Under the pieces are notes generated by a model that was not told the DNA's origin, did not search any database, and was given only the letters and a program-made list of their open reading frames with translations. A stretch of 64,000 nucleotides of DNA from Terriglobales bacterium (GTDB lineage Bacteria > Acidobacteriota > Terriglobia > Terriglobales > Acidobacteriaceae): contig JACPNP010000028.1 of assembly GCA_016185365.1 (NCBI GenBank), forward strand, positions 148,269-212,268, read 5' to 3'. Numbering within the stretch: the stretch's first letter is position 1; every line of letters begins with the position of its first letter. The position numbers and the translations under genes are program-made. Of the stretch, positions 1-9,616 are shown in pieces.

Positions 1-153
1 ACGCGACAAAGGGCGGGGAAACTGGCAGAGAGACAGGGATTCGAACTTGAGCCGTTATGAAGGCGTGAGCGACGGGCGCACTGCGCCCGAAGCGGGAGCC
101 TTCAGGCGAAATCCCGAGCGACCCGGAGCAAAGCGACGGGGAGTCGAGGGACC
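1..153. repeat. tRNA-Ser 3'-end fragment repeat, copy 1
   Basis: Positions 1-47 nearly repeat 281-327, the 3' end of the intact tRNA-Ser gene (CCA, acceptor 3' strand and part of the T arm read on the minus strand). After the shared block the sequence diverges and cannot fold into a tRNA. It ends in a GC-rich tail (gagcga...gtcgagggacctc) that reappears before the next copy. No gene is seen here. The array may continue beyond the left edge. Confidence 0.7.
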
Positions 154-280
154 TCTTTTAAGCAAATTGTTTGCTGGGGAAAACTGGCGTAGAGACAGGG
201 ATTCGAACTTGAGGCGCTTACGCGGCGTCTGAGCCGCGTGCTGAAATCCTGAGCGAGCGCAGCGAGTCGAAGGACCTCAT
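154..280. repeat. tRNA-Ser 3'-end fragment repeat, copy 2
   Basis: Positions about 175-213 again carry the tRNA-Ser 3' block (aaactggcg-agagacaggg then attcgaactt), followed by an unrelated stem-rich stretch and the same closing gtcgaaggacctc motif. Together with copy 1 and the true tRNA this makes three imperfect units of about 110-155 bp. Only the third has a complete tRNA. Confidence 0.65.
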
Positions 281-302
281 ACGCGTCAAAGGGCGGGAAA
301 AC

Positions 303-392
303 TGGCGGAGAGACAGGGATTCGAACCCTGGATACGCTTTCGCGTATACACGCTTTCCAAGCGTGCGCCTTCAGCCACTCGGCCATCTCTCC
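303..392 (-). tRNA. tRNA-Ser (anticodon GGA)
   Basis: Read on the minus strand the gene starts with the acceptor GGAGAGA (386-392), which pairs with TCTCTCC at 307-313, followed by discriminator G and an encoded CCA (303-305). The anticodon arm has loop TTGGAAA, giving anticodon GGA (Ser). A long variable arm formed by tatacgc/gcgtat is visible, as expected for a class II tRNA, and the T arm has GGTTCGAATCC. Confidence 0.95.
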
Positions 393-455
393 GGCAAAAG
401 CGCGTTCAGGAAGGTGAACTGCGGCTGCCTCTATTCTAACAAACCCTTCCCACTA

Positions 456-485
456 CAAAGGAAAAGGCCGGACATTCGTCCGGCC
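456..485 (-). terminator. rho-independent terminator of bfr
   Basis: A perfect 8-bp stem GGCCGGAC/GTCCGGCC (466-473 with 478-485) with a 4-nt loop lies 18 bp past the bfr stop codon. On the minus strand it is followed by TTTTCCTTT. Confidence 0.85.
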
Positions 486-503
486 CCTGAAAAAGTCGGC
501 GGA

Positions 504-983
504 CTAATCTTTTTCCTCGCCCGTCTGTGACGACAGATAATTCTGCAGGCCGGTGTCCTTGATGATCTGCAGTTGCGCTTCCAACCAATCCACATGCGCT
601 TCCTCGTCTTTGAGGATCTGCACCAGCAGATCACGGGTGCCGTTGTCATGCACGTCCGTCGCGATCTTGATCCCCTCATTCAAGCGCTTCACCGCGTCAT
701 ATTCCAGCTCCAGGTCGTTCTTGAGCTGCGTGGGCACGTCTTTGCCGATGTTGATCTTGAAATAGTCACTCATATTCGGCATCCCATCGAGATAAAGTAT
801 CCGCTCCATGCAGGCTTCCGCATGCTTCATCTCGTCGATGGATTCCTTCTTGATCTTCCCGGCGAGCTTGTAATACCCCCAGTTCTCGCACATTTCCGCG
901 TGCAGGAAGTATTGGTTGATGGAGGTCAACTCCGCCTTCAGGACTTGATTGAGGACTTCAATGACTTTCTTGTCGCCACGCAT
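504..983 (-). CDS. bfr: bacterioferritin
   Basis: This 159-residue protein is a 24-mer iron-storage ferritin of the haem-binding bacterioferritin class, which oxidises Fe(II) at an intrasubunit diiron site and stores it as ferrihydrite. The ferroxidase ligands are visible: E18, E51, H54, E94, and an E-x-x-H pair near 126-129. M52, the haem axial ligand, is present, so it is a Bfr rather than a plain ferritin. Length matches the family (155-160). The ATG is preceded by a good GAGGAG Shine-Dalgarno sequence, and a strong terminator follows. It is a single-gene unit; no Bfd-type ferredoxin gene is adjacent. Confidence 0.97.
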   Translation of the reverse strand: MRGDKKVIEVLNQVLKAELTSINQYFLHAEMCENWGYYKLAGKIKKESIDEMKHAEACMERILYLDGMPNMSDYFKINIGKDVPTQLKNDLELEYDAVKRLNEGIKIATDVHDNGTRDLLVQILKDEEAHVDWLEAQLQIIKDTGLQNYLSSQTGEEKD

Positions 984-1062
984 GCGGACGCTCCTCGGTG
1001 GAGATTATTGGGGCGATTCAGGATATCAAAATTATCAGCGGCCGGAGTGGAAACTGAGGGGC

Positions 1063-1854
1063 TTAGCCCGCTTTTTGTTGCGCGGGTGGCTCGCTGGTCT
1101 TATCGGTGGTCGCAAGCGGGGCGATGGCCGCGGGGACACCCTTCAACAATTGATGATGGATGCAATAGAGCGCCAGCTCCAGACGGTCAGAGACCCCGAG
1201 CTTGTCATAGATCTTGCGCAGATAGTTCTTGATGACCTGCTCGGTGGTATTGATCTCTTTGGCGATCTCTTTGTTGCGCATGCCCTGACTGACGCAGGAG
1301 ATGATGAGTAGTTCCTTGTCGCTGAGCCGCGATTTCGGCGGGCGGGTGGTCAGTTGCGCGGCCTGGGAGCGATAGGCCTCGATCACCCAATTCACGCCTT
1401 GATTGTCAAGCCACATCTCTCCGCCGGCCACTTTGCGAACGCTCCGCACCAGCAGGTCCGGTGAGATGGAACGCGAGACGATGCCTTTGACCCCGCGGCG
1501 CAGCAGGTCCACGGTGTCATCTTCATCGTTCTCCACCAGGGCCACAATGATCTTGGAGTTGGGGGAACGTTTCAGGATCTCTGAGATGGCTTCGGCTGGA
1601 TTCGGGGTGATGGCGGCCTCGAACAGGATCACGTCCGCCTGATATTTTTCGGCAGCGGCCAGCGTCTGACCGAGGGATTCGGCCTGGGCCACCACCCGCA
1701 TGTCATCTTCCAACGCGAAGATCTTGCGGATCCCCACCCGGTAGATCGACTGCGTATCAGCAATGATGACCTTTAAGGGTTCCGGGTTCGGGATGTTCTT
1801 CCCTTCTTCGGCTCGATTCGCCATGCGCCTGCCAGTTGATTCATCCCCGTTCAA
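1063..1854 (-). CDS. LuxR/NarL-type regulator with non-canonical receiver
   Basis: The protein has a receiver-like domain (about 27-145) and a LuxR helix-turn-helix (about 177-231, with the typical LSDKELLI and NKEIAKEI segments), so it is a DNA-binding transcription factor of the NarL/FixJ architecture. The phosphoacceptor position holds E79 (VILFEA) instead of Asp, the acidic pair is reduced to A32-D33, and the conserved Lys is R128. It is therefore unlikely to be switched by ordinary Asp phosphorylation, and Glu could mimic the active state (inference). The longest frame begins with TTG at 1854, overlapping the PilZ gene by 14 bp. An ATG at 1824 is an alternative start. No histidine kinase is adjacent. 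Confidence 0.88.
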   Translation of the reverse strand: MNGDESTGRRMANRAEEGKNIPNPEPLKVIIADTQSIYRVGIRKIFALEDDMRVVAQAESLGQTLAAAEKYQADVILFEAAITPNPAEAISEILKRSPNSKIIVALVENDEDDTVDLLRRGVKGIVSRSISPDLLVRSVRKVAGGEMWLDNQGVNWVIEAYRSQAAQLTTRPPKSRLSDKELLIISCVSQGMRNKEIAKEINTTEQVIKNYLRKIYDKLGVSDRLELALYCIHHQLLKGVPAAIAPLATTDKTSEPPAQQKAG

Positions 1855-2146
1855 ACTTGTATTCGTCGATCACCGCCGCCACAGCCCGCTTGCCGTCCAC
1901 CGCCGTGCACCGGATCACGCGACCTACGCAGTGTACCAGCACGTCCGTCGGTGTGCCTAATACCCCCGCCGGCATGGCGATATGGAATGTGATGGTGGAG
2001 CCTACCGACATGTCGGCGTCCACGTTGAACAGTACGCCGCCGGCGGAGATGTCTGCCGTTTCGGCTGCATGTTGCGTGGCGGTTTCCGTGCCGACTGCGA
2101 TGGGAAGCTTGATCGGGAACCGGACTGAACTCCGCAGTTCTTGCAT
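1841..2146 (-). CDS. PilZ domain protein
   Basis: A single-domain PilZ protein of 101 residues, the classic c-di-GMP receptor fold. Both binding elements are present: an RxxxR box (R5, R9) at the N-terminus and D32-x-S34-x-x-G37 after it. It probably reports c-di-GMP to a partner. The obvious candidate is the downstream LuxR-type regulator, whose start overlaps the end of this gene, implying translational coupling. A diguanylate cyclase is encoded at 10770. The partner assignment is inference. Confidence 0.85.
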   Translation of the reverse strand: MQELRSSVRFPIKLPIAVGTETATQHAAETADISAGGVLFNVDADMSVGSTITFHIAMPAGVLGTPTDVLVHCVGRVIRCTAVDGKRAVAAVIDEYKFERG

Positions 2147-2258
2147 CCGTGTACCCCTTTTCTTGGGAGATATTTGGACTACTTATACACCCGTTCCCGC
2201 ATCCCTAGAAAGATTACTTAAGTGTGTAACTACACTGTTACTAAGTCCGCATCCCCGG

Positions 2259-3650
2259 CTAGAACCGGGTCACCTCGGTGAAGTTGAAGTCCCGTACCTT
2301 CATGGCCGGGACCACCATATCAAAGGACTCCTCCCCGCTGGCCCGGCGCGGTTCCCCCATGGAATCCACCTTTTGCAGGGTCTCCACCAGGCTCTGATTG
2401 AAGCGGAAGTTGCGGATTCCATGCTGGATACGCCCGTTTTCCACAAGGAACGTGCCGTCGCGGGTCATGCCCGTCAGGATCTTCTCGAATGGCTCCACTT
2501 CGCGGATGTACCACAGCCGGGTCACCAGCACCCCCCGCTCCGTCTCCGCGATCATCTGTTCCACGGTTTTCTCTTCGCCCGGAGCCGGGCCGCTGAACAC
2601 GATATTCATGGGGGCATCGCCGATCTCATTCGGCAGCGGGAACCCGTGTCCGGTTGGCTGAATATCACTCAACCCTGCCGCCAGGGGAGACCCTTTCATT
2701 TTGGCTGCGCTCGCTCGACTGAACACCAGGTTGCGGATCACGCCATGCTCCACAAGCGTCACTCTTTGCCGTGGAATGCCTTCTCCATCGTGCATCGTGC
2801 CCGCCTGCAAGGGGTGATAGGCGTCCTCAAAGATCGAGATGTTCTCGCCGAACAATCGGGTGCCGGTCCTTCCATTGAGGAACGAGCGTTCATCCAGCAC
2901 GGCTTGCGCGCCGAAGTCATAGAACATGAAGCCCATCAGGTCGAGCACCGCCGAGGGTTCCAGGATCACCGTATATCGGCCCGGCCCCAGTTCCTTCGGA
3001 TCGGCCGAATCCACCGCCTTTTGCGCCGCCGTCTCCGCCAAGACCTCCGGATCCAGACTGCTTTTGTCAGGTGCGTTCAGCTTTTGCCAGCCGGAGGAGC
3101 CCGTCTTGTCCGCCATCATAGTGATTGAAGCTTCGGCCATCGTCTGCCGGTGGAAGGCGCTGAGTCCGCGCGAGTTCAGGATCGCCTCGAAGCTCTCCCC
3201 GGTCGAATAAATGCCGGCAGCTACGATCCCGTGACGCTTGGCCACCTCCACCATTTTGCCGACGGTCTCGGCGCGTTCTTCCGGTGTCGCCCGGGCTGTG
3301 GCCTCAAAATACCGGCTGGGACGATCGGCTTCGACCGCATTCTGGAACCCGGCCATGGGCGGCATCTCCGGATCCTGTTCCTGCACGCGGGTCAGCATCT
3401 CGGCGGAGCGCAACGCCCGTTTGAGACTGTCATCGTCGGTCTTGTTGGTGGTGGCCCGGGCGGTCTTGCCGTCGAAGGTCGTGCGCACGGAGATCAACAC
3501 GCCGTCCTCCGCCACGTTTTGATGGATGTAATTGTTGGCGAACCGGGTCAGTGACGAGCGCGTGGCGGCAAGGATGACCTCCACGTCGTCGCACGCGGCA
3601 AACTTGCGCGCGCGCTCGAAGATGCTGATCGCTTTGTCCTGGTTCATCAT
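2259..3650 (-). CDS. tldE: TldE/PmbA-type metalloprotease subunit
   Basis: This is the TldE (PmbA) member of the TldD/TldE pair, which forms a heteromeric zinc protease known for maturing modified peptides such as microcin B17 and degrading unfolded peptides. It lacks the HExxxH zinc motif, as TldE does, and shows the family's conserved Gly-rich C-terminal half. I placed the start at the ATG ATG of 3650 (463 residues). A longer in-frame extension runs through low-complexity repeats (cgagcagtgagcactgagcatcg) and is probably not translated. Its partner tldD lies upstream on the same strand, separated by a small four-helix-bundle gene. Confidence 0.88.
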   Translation of the reverse strand: MMNQDKAISIFERARKFAACDDVEVILAATRSSLTRFANNYIHQNVAEDGVLISVRTTFDGKTARATTNKTDDDSLKRALRSAEMLTRVQEQDPEMPPMAGFQNAVEADRPSRYFEATARATPEERAETVGKMVEVAKRHGIVAAGIYSTGESFEAILNSRGLSAFHRQTMAEASITMMADKTGSSGWQKLNAPDKSSLDPEVLAETAAQKAVDSADPKELGPGRYTVILEPSAVLDLMGFMFYDFGAQAVLDERSFLNGRTGTRLFGENISIFEDAYHPLQAGTMHDGEGIPRQRVTLVEHGVIRNLVFSRASAAKMKGSPLAAGLSDIQPTGHGFPLPNEIGDAPMNIVFSGPAPGEEKTVEQMIAETERGVLVTRLWYIREVEPFEKILTGMTRDGTFLVENGRIQHGIRNFRFNQSLVETLQKVDSMGEPRRASGEESFDMVVPAMKVRDFNFTEVTRF

Positions 3651-3724
3651 GGATTCAGCTTCGAGCAGTGAGCACTGAGCATCGAGCAACGAGTCAAGAG
3701 CTGTGCGCGCTGGCCTGTTCAACC

Positions 3725-4102
3725 TTAAGATTGAGCGGAGGCAAGCCGGTCTGATTCAACCTTTGCTATGAGCCCAGCAAGCATCTTTTGCATTTCGATC
3801 AAGGACGTCTCTAGTTTTCTATGCTCCTCAATTGGCAAATATCCGAGATCTCTCGCGAGCAAGAGGTGATAATCGAGCTCATTCGACGACCCCGCGGCGA
3901 TCTGTAAAAAGCGATGGAACTCTGCATTTCCTCGCCTGCCGCAACCTTCGGCGATATTCGCCGCCACCGATGCACTGCAACGTCGCATCTGGCTTGTAAG
4001 ACCGAAGCGTTCGTTATCAGGAAATTTCTTTGAGACCTTGTAGCACTCCAGAGTGATCTCGTGCGCCTTTTGCCAAACCTTCAAACTTCGAAAATTCTTC
4101 AC
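3725..4102 (-). CDS. four helix bundle protein (23S rRNA IVS-type family)
   Basis: This 125-residue protein belongs to the four-helix-bundle family first found inside 23S rRNA intervening sequences. The signature run FRSLKVWQKAHEI at the N-terminus, RRCSASVAANIAEG in the middle and LDYHLLLARDLGY near the end are typical. Function is unknown; relatives form pentamers. The GTG at 4102 is chosen because GGAGG sits 5 nt upstream; a longer frame would overlap tldD. It is embedded between tldD and tldE and in the same orientation, so it is probably co-transcribed, but these genes often sit in random loci and need not act with TldDE. Confidence 0.85.
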   Translation of the reverse strand: MKNFRSLKVWQKAHEITLECYKVSKKFPDNERFGLTSQMRRCSASVAANIAEGCGRRGNAEFHRFLQIAAGSSNELDYHLLLARDLGYLPIEEHRKLETSLIEMQKMLAGLIAKVESDRLASAQS

Positions 4103-4151
4103 GTCTACCTCCAAATCTGCATGCTCGATGCTAGCTGCTCGCTGCTTGTGG

Positions 4152-5615
4152 CTAGTTCTTAAATGCGCTGCCGACCCGCACTTTCCGGAACCGTGCCGGT
4201 GACGCCCCGTGTCCCGTGCCCATGATCTGGGCCGGCTGCGCTTTGCCACAATTGGGTGTCCCCCAGAGCGTCCACTGGTCGCGCGAACAGATCGCGTCCA
4301 TCGAGTTCCAAAACTCGGTCGTGATGCCCGAGTACGACGGGTTTTTCAGCATCCGCACCCGCTTGCCGCCCTTGATCTCCCATCCGAGCTCGCATCCGAA
4401 CTGGAAGTTGTAGCGCTTGTCGTCGATGGACCAGGAACGGTTAGTCTGCATCAGGATGCCGTGGTCCGTGCCCGCGATCAGCTGCTCCAGCGTCAGCGGC
4501 TTTTCTCCCGGCAGGATGGAGATGTTCGTCATGCGGATGATGGGGATGCGGTTCCATCCTTCGGCCCGCATGGTCCCGCTGGAGCGCGCGTCGCCCACCA
4601 TTGCCGCCGTCTCGCGTGATGTGAGGTATCCGGTGAACAGGCCATTCGTGATGATCGGAGTGCACTGTGCCGTTACGCCTTCATCGTCATAGGCGAATGT
4701 TCCCAGTCCCGGGCCATGCTCCGGGCGCGCGTCCGCGACCACGTTCACCGGCTCGCTGCCGTAACGCAACTTGCCCAATTTCTCCAGAGTCAGGAATGAT
4801 GTGCCGGCATAATTCGCTTCCATACCCAGCACGCGGTCAAGCTCGATGGGGTGTCCGACGGATTCGTGGATCTGCAACCCCAACTGGTTCGAATCCAGGA
4901 TCAGGTCGTACTCGCCTTGCGGGCACTGTTCCGCCTTGTGCAGGGCCACGCACTCCTCCGCCACGCGGCGTGCATTGCCTACAAGGTCCAGCTCCTCGAT
5001 CAGCTCATAGCCTTTGTTCTGGAACTGCCCACCAAAGGAGTTAGGGAACGACCGTTTCTGGATCTCGTGCTCGGCGAAGGAGTAGACATCGAATCCCGCG
5101 CCCGTGGTGTGGCGCGTCTGATGGATGTCCGCGCCTTCCGTGGAGTAGAACCACTGCTCGTGCCGGCGAAAGTTGAGATTGGCCTCAGCCAGCGTCACCC
5201 CCGGGACAGCGCGCAACGCCTCGTCGATCTGGGCCAAAAGGTGAAGGTTTTGGTCGACCGGAACGCTGAACGGATCGATGCGGCATGGAGACGCCCAGTC
5301 TTTGACCACCGGCTTCTCGTCCGCCAGATGCCAGGGCTTGTCTTTGACTTTGGCGGAGGCCCGAGCGATCTGCACCGCTTCCGCCGCCGTCCGCTCCACC
5401 GACTCCTGCCGCAGATCATCGGTGGCGGAGAAACCCCACGCCCCGTTCACGATCACGCGCACACCCAGGCCAAGCGTCTCGCTGTCCGAGGCGTGGGCCA
5501 CTTTGCCGTTCTTGGTCATCAGCGCGCGGTGCCGGTCATCCACCACGCGCACGTCACCATAGGTGGCGCCGCGGTTGCGGGCGGTCTCCAGCGCGTGGGC
5601 AGCCAGGTCCTTCAT
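4152..5615 (-). CDS. tldD: TldD-type zinc metalloprotease
   Basis: The catalytic subunit of the TldD/TldE protease. The zinc-binding motif H250-E251-x-x-x-H255 (HESVGH followed by PIELD) is intact and lies in the usual place, and the total length of 487 residues is normal. Conserved downstream elements (YDDEGV, NGLFTGYLTSRETA) support the assignment. A TACAAT box 13 nt before the ATG is the likely -10 element, with no clear Shine-Dalgarno sequence. No RiPP precursor peptide or modification enzyme is seen nearby, so a housekeeping proteolysis role is more likely than peptide-antibiotic maturation. Confidence 0.95.
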   Translation of the reverse strand: MKDLAAHALETARNRGATYGDVRVVDDRHRALMTKNGKVAHASDSETLGLGVRVIVNGAWGFSATDDLRQESVERTAAEAVQIARASAKVKDKPWHLADEKPVVKDWASPCRIDPFSVPVDQNLHLLAQIDEALRAVPGVTLAEANLNFRRHEQWFYSTEGADIHQTRHTTGAGFDVYSFAEHEIQKRSFPNSFGGQFQNKGYELIEELDLVGNARRVAEECVALHKAEQCPQGEYDLILDSNQLGLQIHESVGHPIELDRVLGMEANYAGTSFLTLEKLGKLRYGSEPVNVVADARPEHGPGLGTFAYDDEGVTAQCTPIITNGLFTGYLTSRETAAMVGDARSSGTMRAEGWNRIPIIRMTNISILPGEKPLTLEQLIAGTDHGILMQTNRSWSIDDKRYNFQFGCELGWEIKGGKRVRMLKNPSYSGITTEFWNSMDAICSRDQWTLWGTPNCGKAQPAQIMGTGHGASPARFRKVRVGSAFKN

Positions 5616-5628
5616 GCTTGAAGGATGG

Positions 5629-5634
5629 ATTGTA
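5629..5634 (-). promoter_or_regulatory. putative -10 box of tldD
   Basis: TACAAT on the minus strand, 13 nt before the tldD ATG, would give a very short leader. No convincing -35 hexamer was seen. Confidence 0.45.
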
Positions 5635-5651
5635 ACGGAGAATTCTGTGGA

Positions 5652-6011
5652 TTACTTTTGTCGCAGGTACGCGTCTTCGTTCGCGGCCCAGTCCGCCCGT
5701 TCCGGGATGAAGATGTCCAGCACCGTGGCATCATCCGGCACGTGGACCTCATGCGGCATGTTCGGCGGGATGAACAGCGTCTCGCCGCCGCGCACCGTGA
5801 TCTCCTTGCCGTCGATCAGGAACTTCAGCGCGCCGCTGAACACGTTGGTGATCTGCGCGTTCACGTGCTGGTGTTTTCCCACCAAGCCGCCCTTCTTCAG
5901 CTCGAAGCGCGCCAGAGTCACACCGTTCTGGTTCACATACCGCCGGCGGATGTGACTGCTCAAGTCCTCCGACGGGACCTTCGACCAATCCACTTCCTTA
6001 AGTATCTGCAT
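5652..6011 (-). CDS. single-domain cupin protein
   Basis: A 119-residue cupin_2 barrel. Motif 1 is present as G-KHQHVNAQITNVFSG, giving two His ligands, but with Gln where the metal-binding Glu is usual. Motif 2 is seen as PPNMPHEVHV. Such small cupins include KdgF-like sugar isomerases and sensor-like proteins, and the substrate cannot be told from sequence. The start has a strong AGGAGAG Shine-Dalgarno sequence. It follows tldD by about 40 bp but in the direction away from it (the cupin reads first toward lower coordinates only to 5652), so it could be a separate transcript reading toward tldD. Confidence 0.85.
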   Translation of the reverse strand: MQILKEVDWSKVPSEDLSSHIRRRYVNQNGVTLARFELKKGGLVGKHQHVNAQITNVFSGALKFLIDGKEITVRGGETLFIPPNMPHEVHVPDDATVLDIFIPERADWAANEDAYLRQK

Positions 6012-6112
6012 GGTCCCTCTCCTTGGGGTGGGGCTTGGGATTTCGATGTTTTAGCGTCGCCGGTCGATGGATGATTTTCCATCCAGGCAAGAGCTTCTTG
6101 GGATGAGTCCGA

Positions 6113-6730
6113 TCACATCGACCCCTTACTCACCTTGGCCAGCGCGATCACATGCGCGATCAGCGTGACCGGCACCAGGACCAGAGGCAGCAGCCCTAGC
6201 GGGAACTCACGGAACGGCGCCATGATCTCCGGGTTGGTGGCCAAGTTGCGGATCGCTGTGACCAGCACTGCCGTCAGGTCCAAGATCCCAAAGATATGGA
6301 ACGCTCCCACCGCCTTCCATTTCCAAGCGGCGCCGGATCCTGCAATCCCCGCGGCCACAACCGCCAGCACCGCCACCATCAGATCGCCATATCCGGCCAC
6401 GGACACAAAGTCATACGGCAGCTTTCCCAGCCTGTAATAGAAGTAGAAGAAGGTGAGCGCCGGAATGAATCGCCAGGCCTGAAAAAGCGTCAGCCGGCGC
6501 AGGCTCAGACCCATGCCCCACTTGTTCAGCGGACGCCACCGGAAAAAAGCGATCGACCCAATGGCGAAACTCCACATGCCGAAGATCTGCAGCCACGGCC
6601 CCGGAGGAAGTGAACGAACGATCCCCGTGAGCAGCAGCGCACAGGACGCAACGAACCAAAGCGCGATGACGACCAAAAAGCCATTACCGGAGCGGGATGA
6701 CCTGGCCAGTCTTGTATCACATCCCGGCAC
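6113..6730 (-). CDS. hypothetical multi-spanning membrane protein
   Basis: About 205 residues with five or so hydrophobic segments (near 19-40, 50-66, 85-103, 112-132, 145-165 and 180-200). I do not recognise a family beyond an integral inner-membrane protein. The start is uncertain. The longest frame begins with GTG at 6754, inside the terminator hairpin of ahcY, so I moved it to the GTG at 6730; a later TTG just before the first membrane segment is also possible. No Shine-Dalgarno sequence is evident for any of them. Confidence 0.6.
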   Translation of the reverse strand: MPGCDTRLARSSRSGNGFLVVIALWFVASCALLLTGIVRSLPPGPWLQIFGMWSFAIGSIAFFRWRPLNKWGMGLSLRRLTLFQAWRFIPALTFFYFYYRLGKLPYDFVSVAGYGDLMVAVLAVVAAGIAGSGAAWKWKAVGAFHIFGILDLTAVLVTAIRNLATNPEIMAPFREFPLGLLPLVLVPVTLIAHVIALAKVSKGSM

Positions 6731-6770
6731 TGAAAAATAGAAAGGGACAGCCACTTGGCTGCCCCCTTTC
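6731..6770 (-). terminator. rho-independent terminator of ahcY
   Basis: Stem GAAAGGG-GGCAGCC / GGCTGTCCCTTTC with a 3-5 nt loop (6740-6770), followed on the minus strand by TATTTTTCA. It sits 34 bp after the ahcY stop. Confidence 0.85.
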
Positions 6771-6803
6771 CTGACGATTGATGACTGACTACTGACGGCT
6801 GAT

Positions 6804-8120
<1,317 letters not shown>

Positions 8121-8127
8121 TCAGGAA

Positions 8128-8148
8128 GCCGCCGGACACGCCGGCGGC
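8128..8148 (-). other. metK-ahcY intercistronic hairpin
   Basis: Perfect 8-bp inverted repeat GCCGCCGG/CCGGCGGC around a 5-nt loop, between the metK stop and the ahcY start. There is no U-tract, so it is more likely an mRNA-stability or partial-attenuation element than a full terminator. Confidence 0.6.
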
Positions 8149-8167
8149 CCCGGTTGATTTCGTTGGA

Positions 8168-9343
8168 CTACTTGCCCGCTGGGGCCAGCTTCGATCCGGC
8201 CTGCTCGCGCAGGGCTTCGGCCTTGTCAGTCTTCTCCCAGGTGAAGTCAGTGTCCTTGCGGCCAAAGTGGCCGTAAGCCGCCGTCTTCTTATAGATGGGC
8301 CGGCGCAGGTTAAGAGTCTCAATGATCGCCTTCGGCGTCAGTTTGAAATTCTTCCGCACCAGCTCTTCGATCTTGTCTTCCGCGATCTTGCCCGTGCCGA
8401 ATGTATCCACCAGTACGCTGACCGGCTCGGCCACGCCGATGGCATACGCCAGCTGTACTTCCGCTCGGTCCGCCAACCCGGCAGCAACGATGTTCTTGGC
8501 GATGTAGCGGCACATGTAACAGGCGGAACGGTCCACCTTCGTCGGGTCCTTGCCGCTGAACGCGCCGCCGCCATGCCGGCCCATGCCGCCGTAGGTGTCC
8601 ACGATGATCTTGCGCCCGGTCAGGCCGGTGTCGCCCCTGGGCCCGCCGATGACGAACCGTCCGGTGGGATTGATGTGGTATTTGGTGTCCGCATCCAGCA
8701 ACTTTGCAGGCAGGGCCGCCTGGATGACGTGCTTGAGGATGTCCGCGTGGAGCGTGTCATTGTCCACCGTCTCAGCATGTTGGGTCGAGACCACAACGGC
8801 ATCGATGCGCATCGGCTTGTAGTTCGCGTCGTACTCTACCGTGACCTGCGACTTGCCGTCCGGCCGCAGATACGGCAGCGTGCCGTTCTTGCGCACCTCC
8901 GAAAGCCGCAGCGTCAGCTTGTGGGCCAGGGCGATCGGCGTGGGCATGTAATCGTCATTCTCGTTGGTGGCATAGCCGAACATCATGCCCTGGTCGCCGG
9001 CGCCGCCGGTGTCCACACCCATGGCGATGTCGCCCGATTGCTTGTTGATGGTGCTGATTACCGCGCAGGTGTTGGAATCGAAGCCATACAGCGCGTTGTC
9101 ATAACCGATGGCGCTCACCGTGCCGCGCACCAGTTGCTGGAAGTCCACATAGGCCTTGGTCGTGATCTCGCCGGCGATCACCACCAGTCCGGTGGCGGTC
9201 AACGTCTCGCAGGCCACTCGGCTGGTCGGGTCCTGCTCCAGGCAGGCATCAAGAATGGCATCAGAGATCTGGTCGGCGATCTTGTCCGGGTGGCCTTCGG
9301 TCACTGATTCGGACGTGAATAAAAAGCGTTCGCGGGTAGGCAA
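8168..9343 (-). CDS. metK: S-adenosylmethionine synthetase
   Basis: MetK makes SAM from methionine and ATP. The family signatures are intact: [13 protein letters not shown] at the N-terminus, the Gly-rich FGYATNE and [16 protein letters not shown] set the start at TTG 9343 because a near-perfect AAGGAGGA Shine-Dalgarno sequence lies 7 nt upstream, giving 391 residues, the usual length. A frame open from GTG at 9409 would add 22 residues across the Shine-Dalgarno region and leader. Followed by ahcY. Confidence 0.97.
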   Translation of the reverse strand: MPTRERFLFTSESVTEGHPDKIADQISDAILDACLEQDPTSRVACETLTATGLVVIAGEITTKAYVDFQQLVRGTVSAIGYDNALYGFDSNTCAVISTINKQSGDIAMGVDTGGAGDQGMMFGYATNENDDYMPTPIALAHKLTLRLSEVRKNGTLPYLRPDGKSQVTVEYDANYKPMRIDAVVVSTQHAETVDNDTLHADILKHVIQAALPAKLLDADTKYHINPTGRFVIGGPRGDTGLTGRKIIVDTYGGMGRHGGGAFSGKDPTKVDRSACYMCRYIAKNIVAAGLADRAEVQLAYAIGVAEPVSVLVDTFGTGKIAEDKIEELVRKNFKLTPKAIIETLNLRRPIYKKTAAYGHFGRKDTDFTWEKTDKAEALREQAGSKLAPAGK

Positions 9344-9360
9344 TGGCCTATCCTCCTTGA

Positions 9361-9480
9361 TGGGGTATGGCTTCGGGCTTTTCGCCTCGGAAACCTGGCT
9401 GGGGACCACCGAAGCAGTGACGACTCGTTGACGTCACAACCACTCGATCCGGTTCTATCCAAGTTACCAGAGAACCTCGC
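9361..9480 (-). promoter_or_regulatory. possible structured leader of metK
   Basis: The 5' region of metK holds several inverted repeats on the minus strand: GTGACG/CGTCAC (9417-9437), CTTCGG/CCGAAG enclosing a smaller GGC-GAAAA-GCC stem, and Pro/Gly-codon-free spacing before the Shine-Dalgarno sequence. It does not show the SAM-I core or any other SAM/SAH riboswitch consensus that I can match by eye. A structured regulatory leader is plausible for this gene but unproven. Confidence 0.35.
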
Positions 9481-9616
9481 TGCCTTCAATTAAGAACAGC
9501 TCCGCTCCCTGTCAGCTCTGAATAGTCTAACTGCTTTATTTGCAATCAGTCGGCCTGTACGCAACGCACGGAAGTTTCCTGCATTATTCGGTGCGATTCA
9601 GCCAGCGAACGGATGG

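Noticed and set aside
1-1000. Prophage or genomic island integrated at tRNA-Ser
   Set aside because: Duplicated tRNA 3' ends are present but no integrase or phage gene is seen. An island beyond the left edge cannot be excluded.
1836-3128. Long + strand reading frame opposite the PilZ and tldE genes
   Set aside because: It is antisense to genes with clear homology and its composition mirrors their codon third-position bias.
2259-5615. RiPP (microcin-like) cluster around tldD/tldE
   Set aside because: No precursor peptide, cyclodehydratase or transporter is present nearby.
9361-9480. SAM-I riboswitch before metK
   Set aside because: The SAM-I core sequence is not visible; only generic stems were found.
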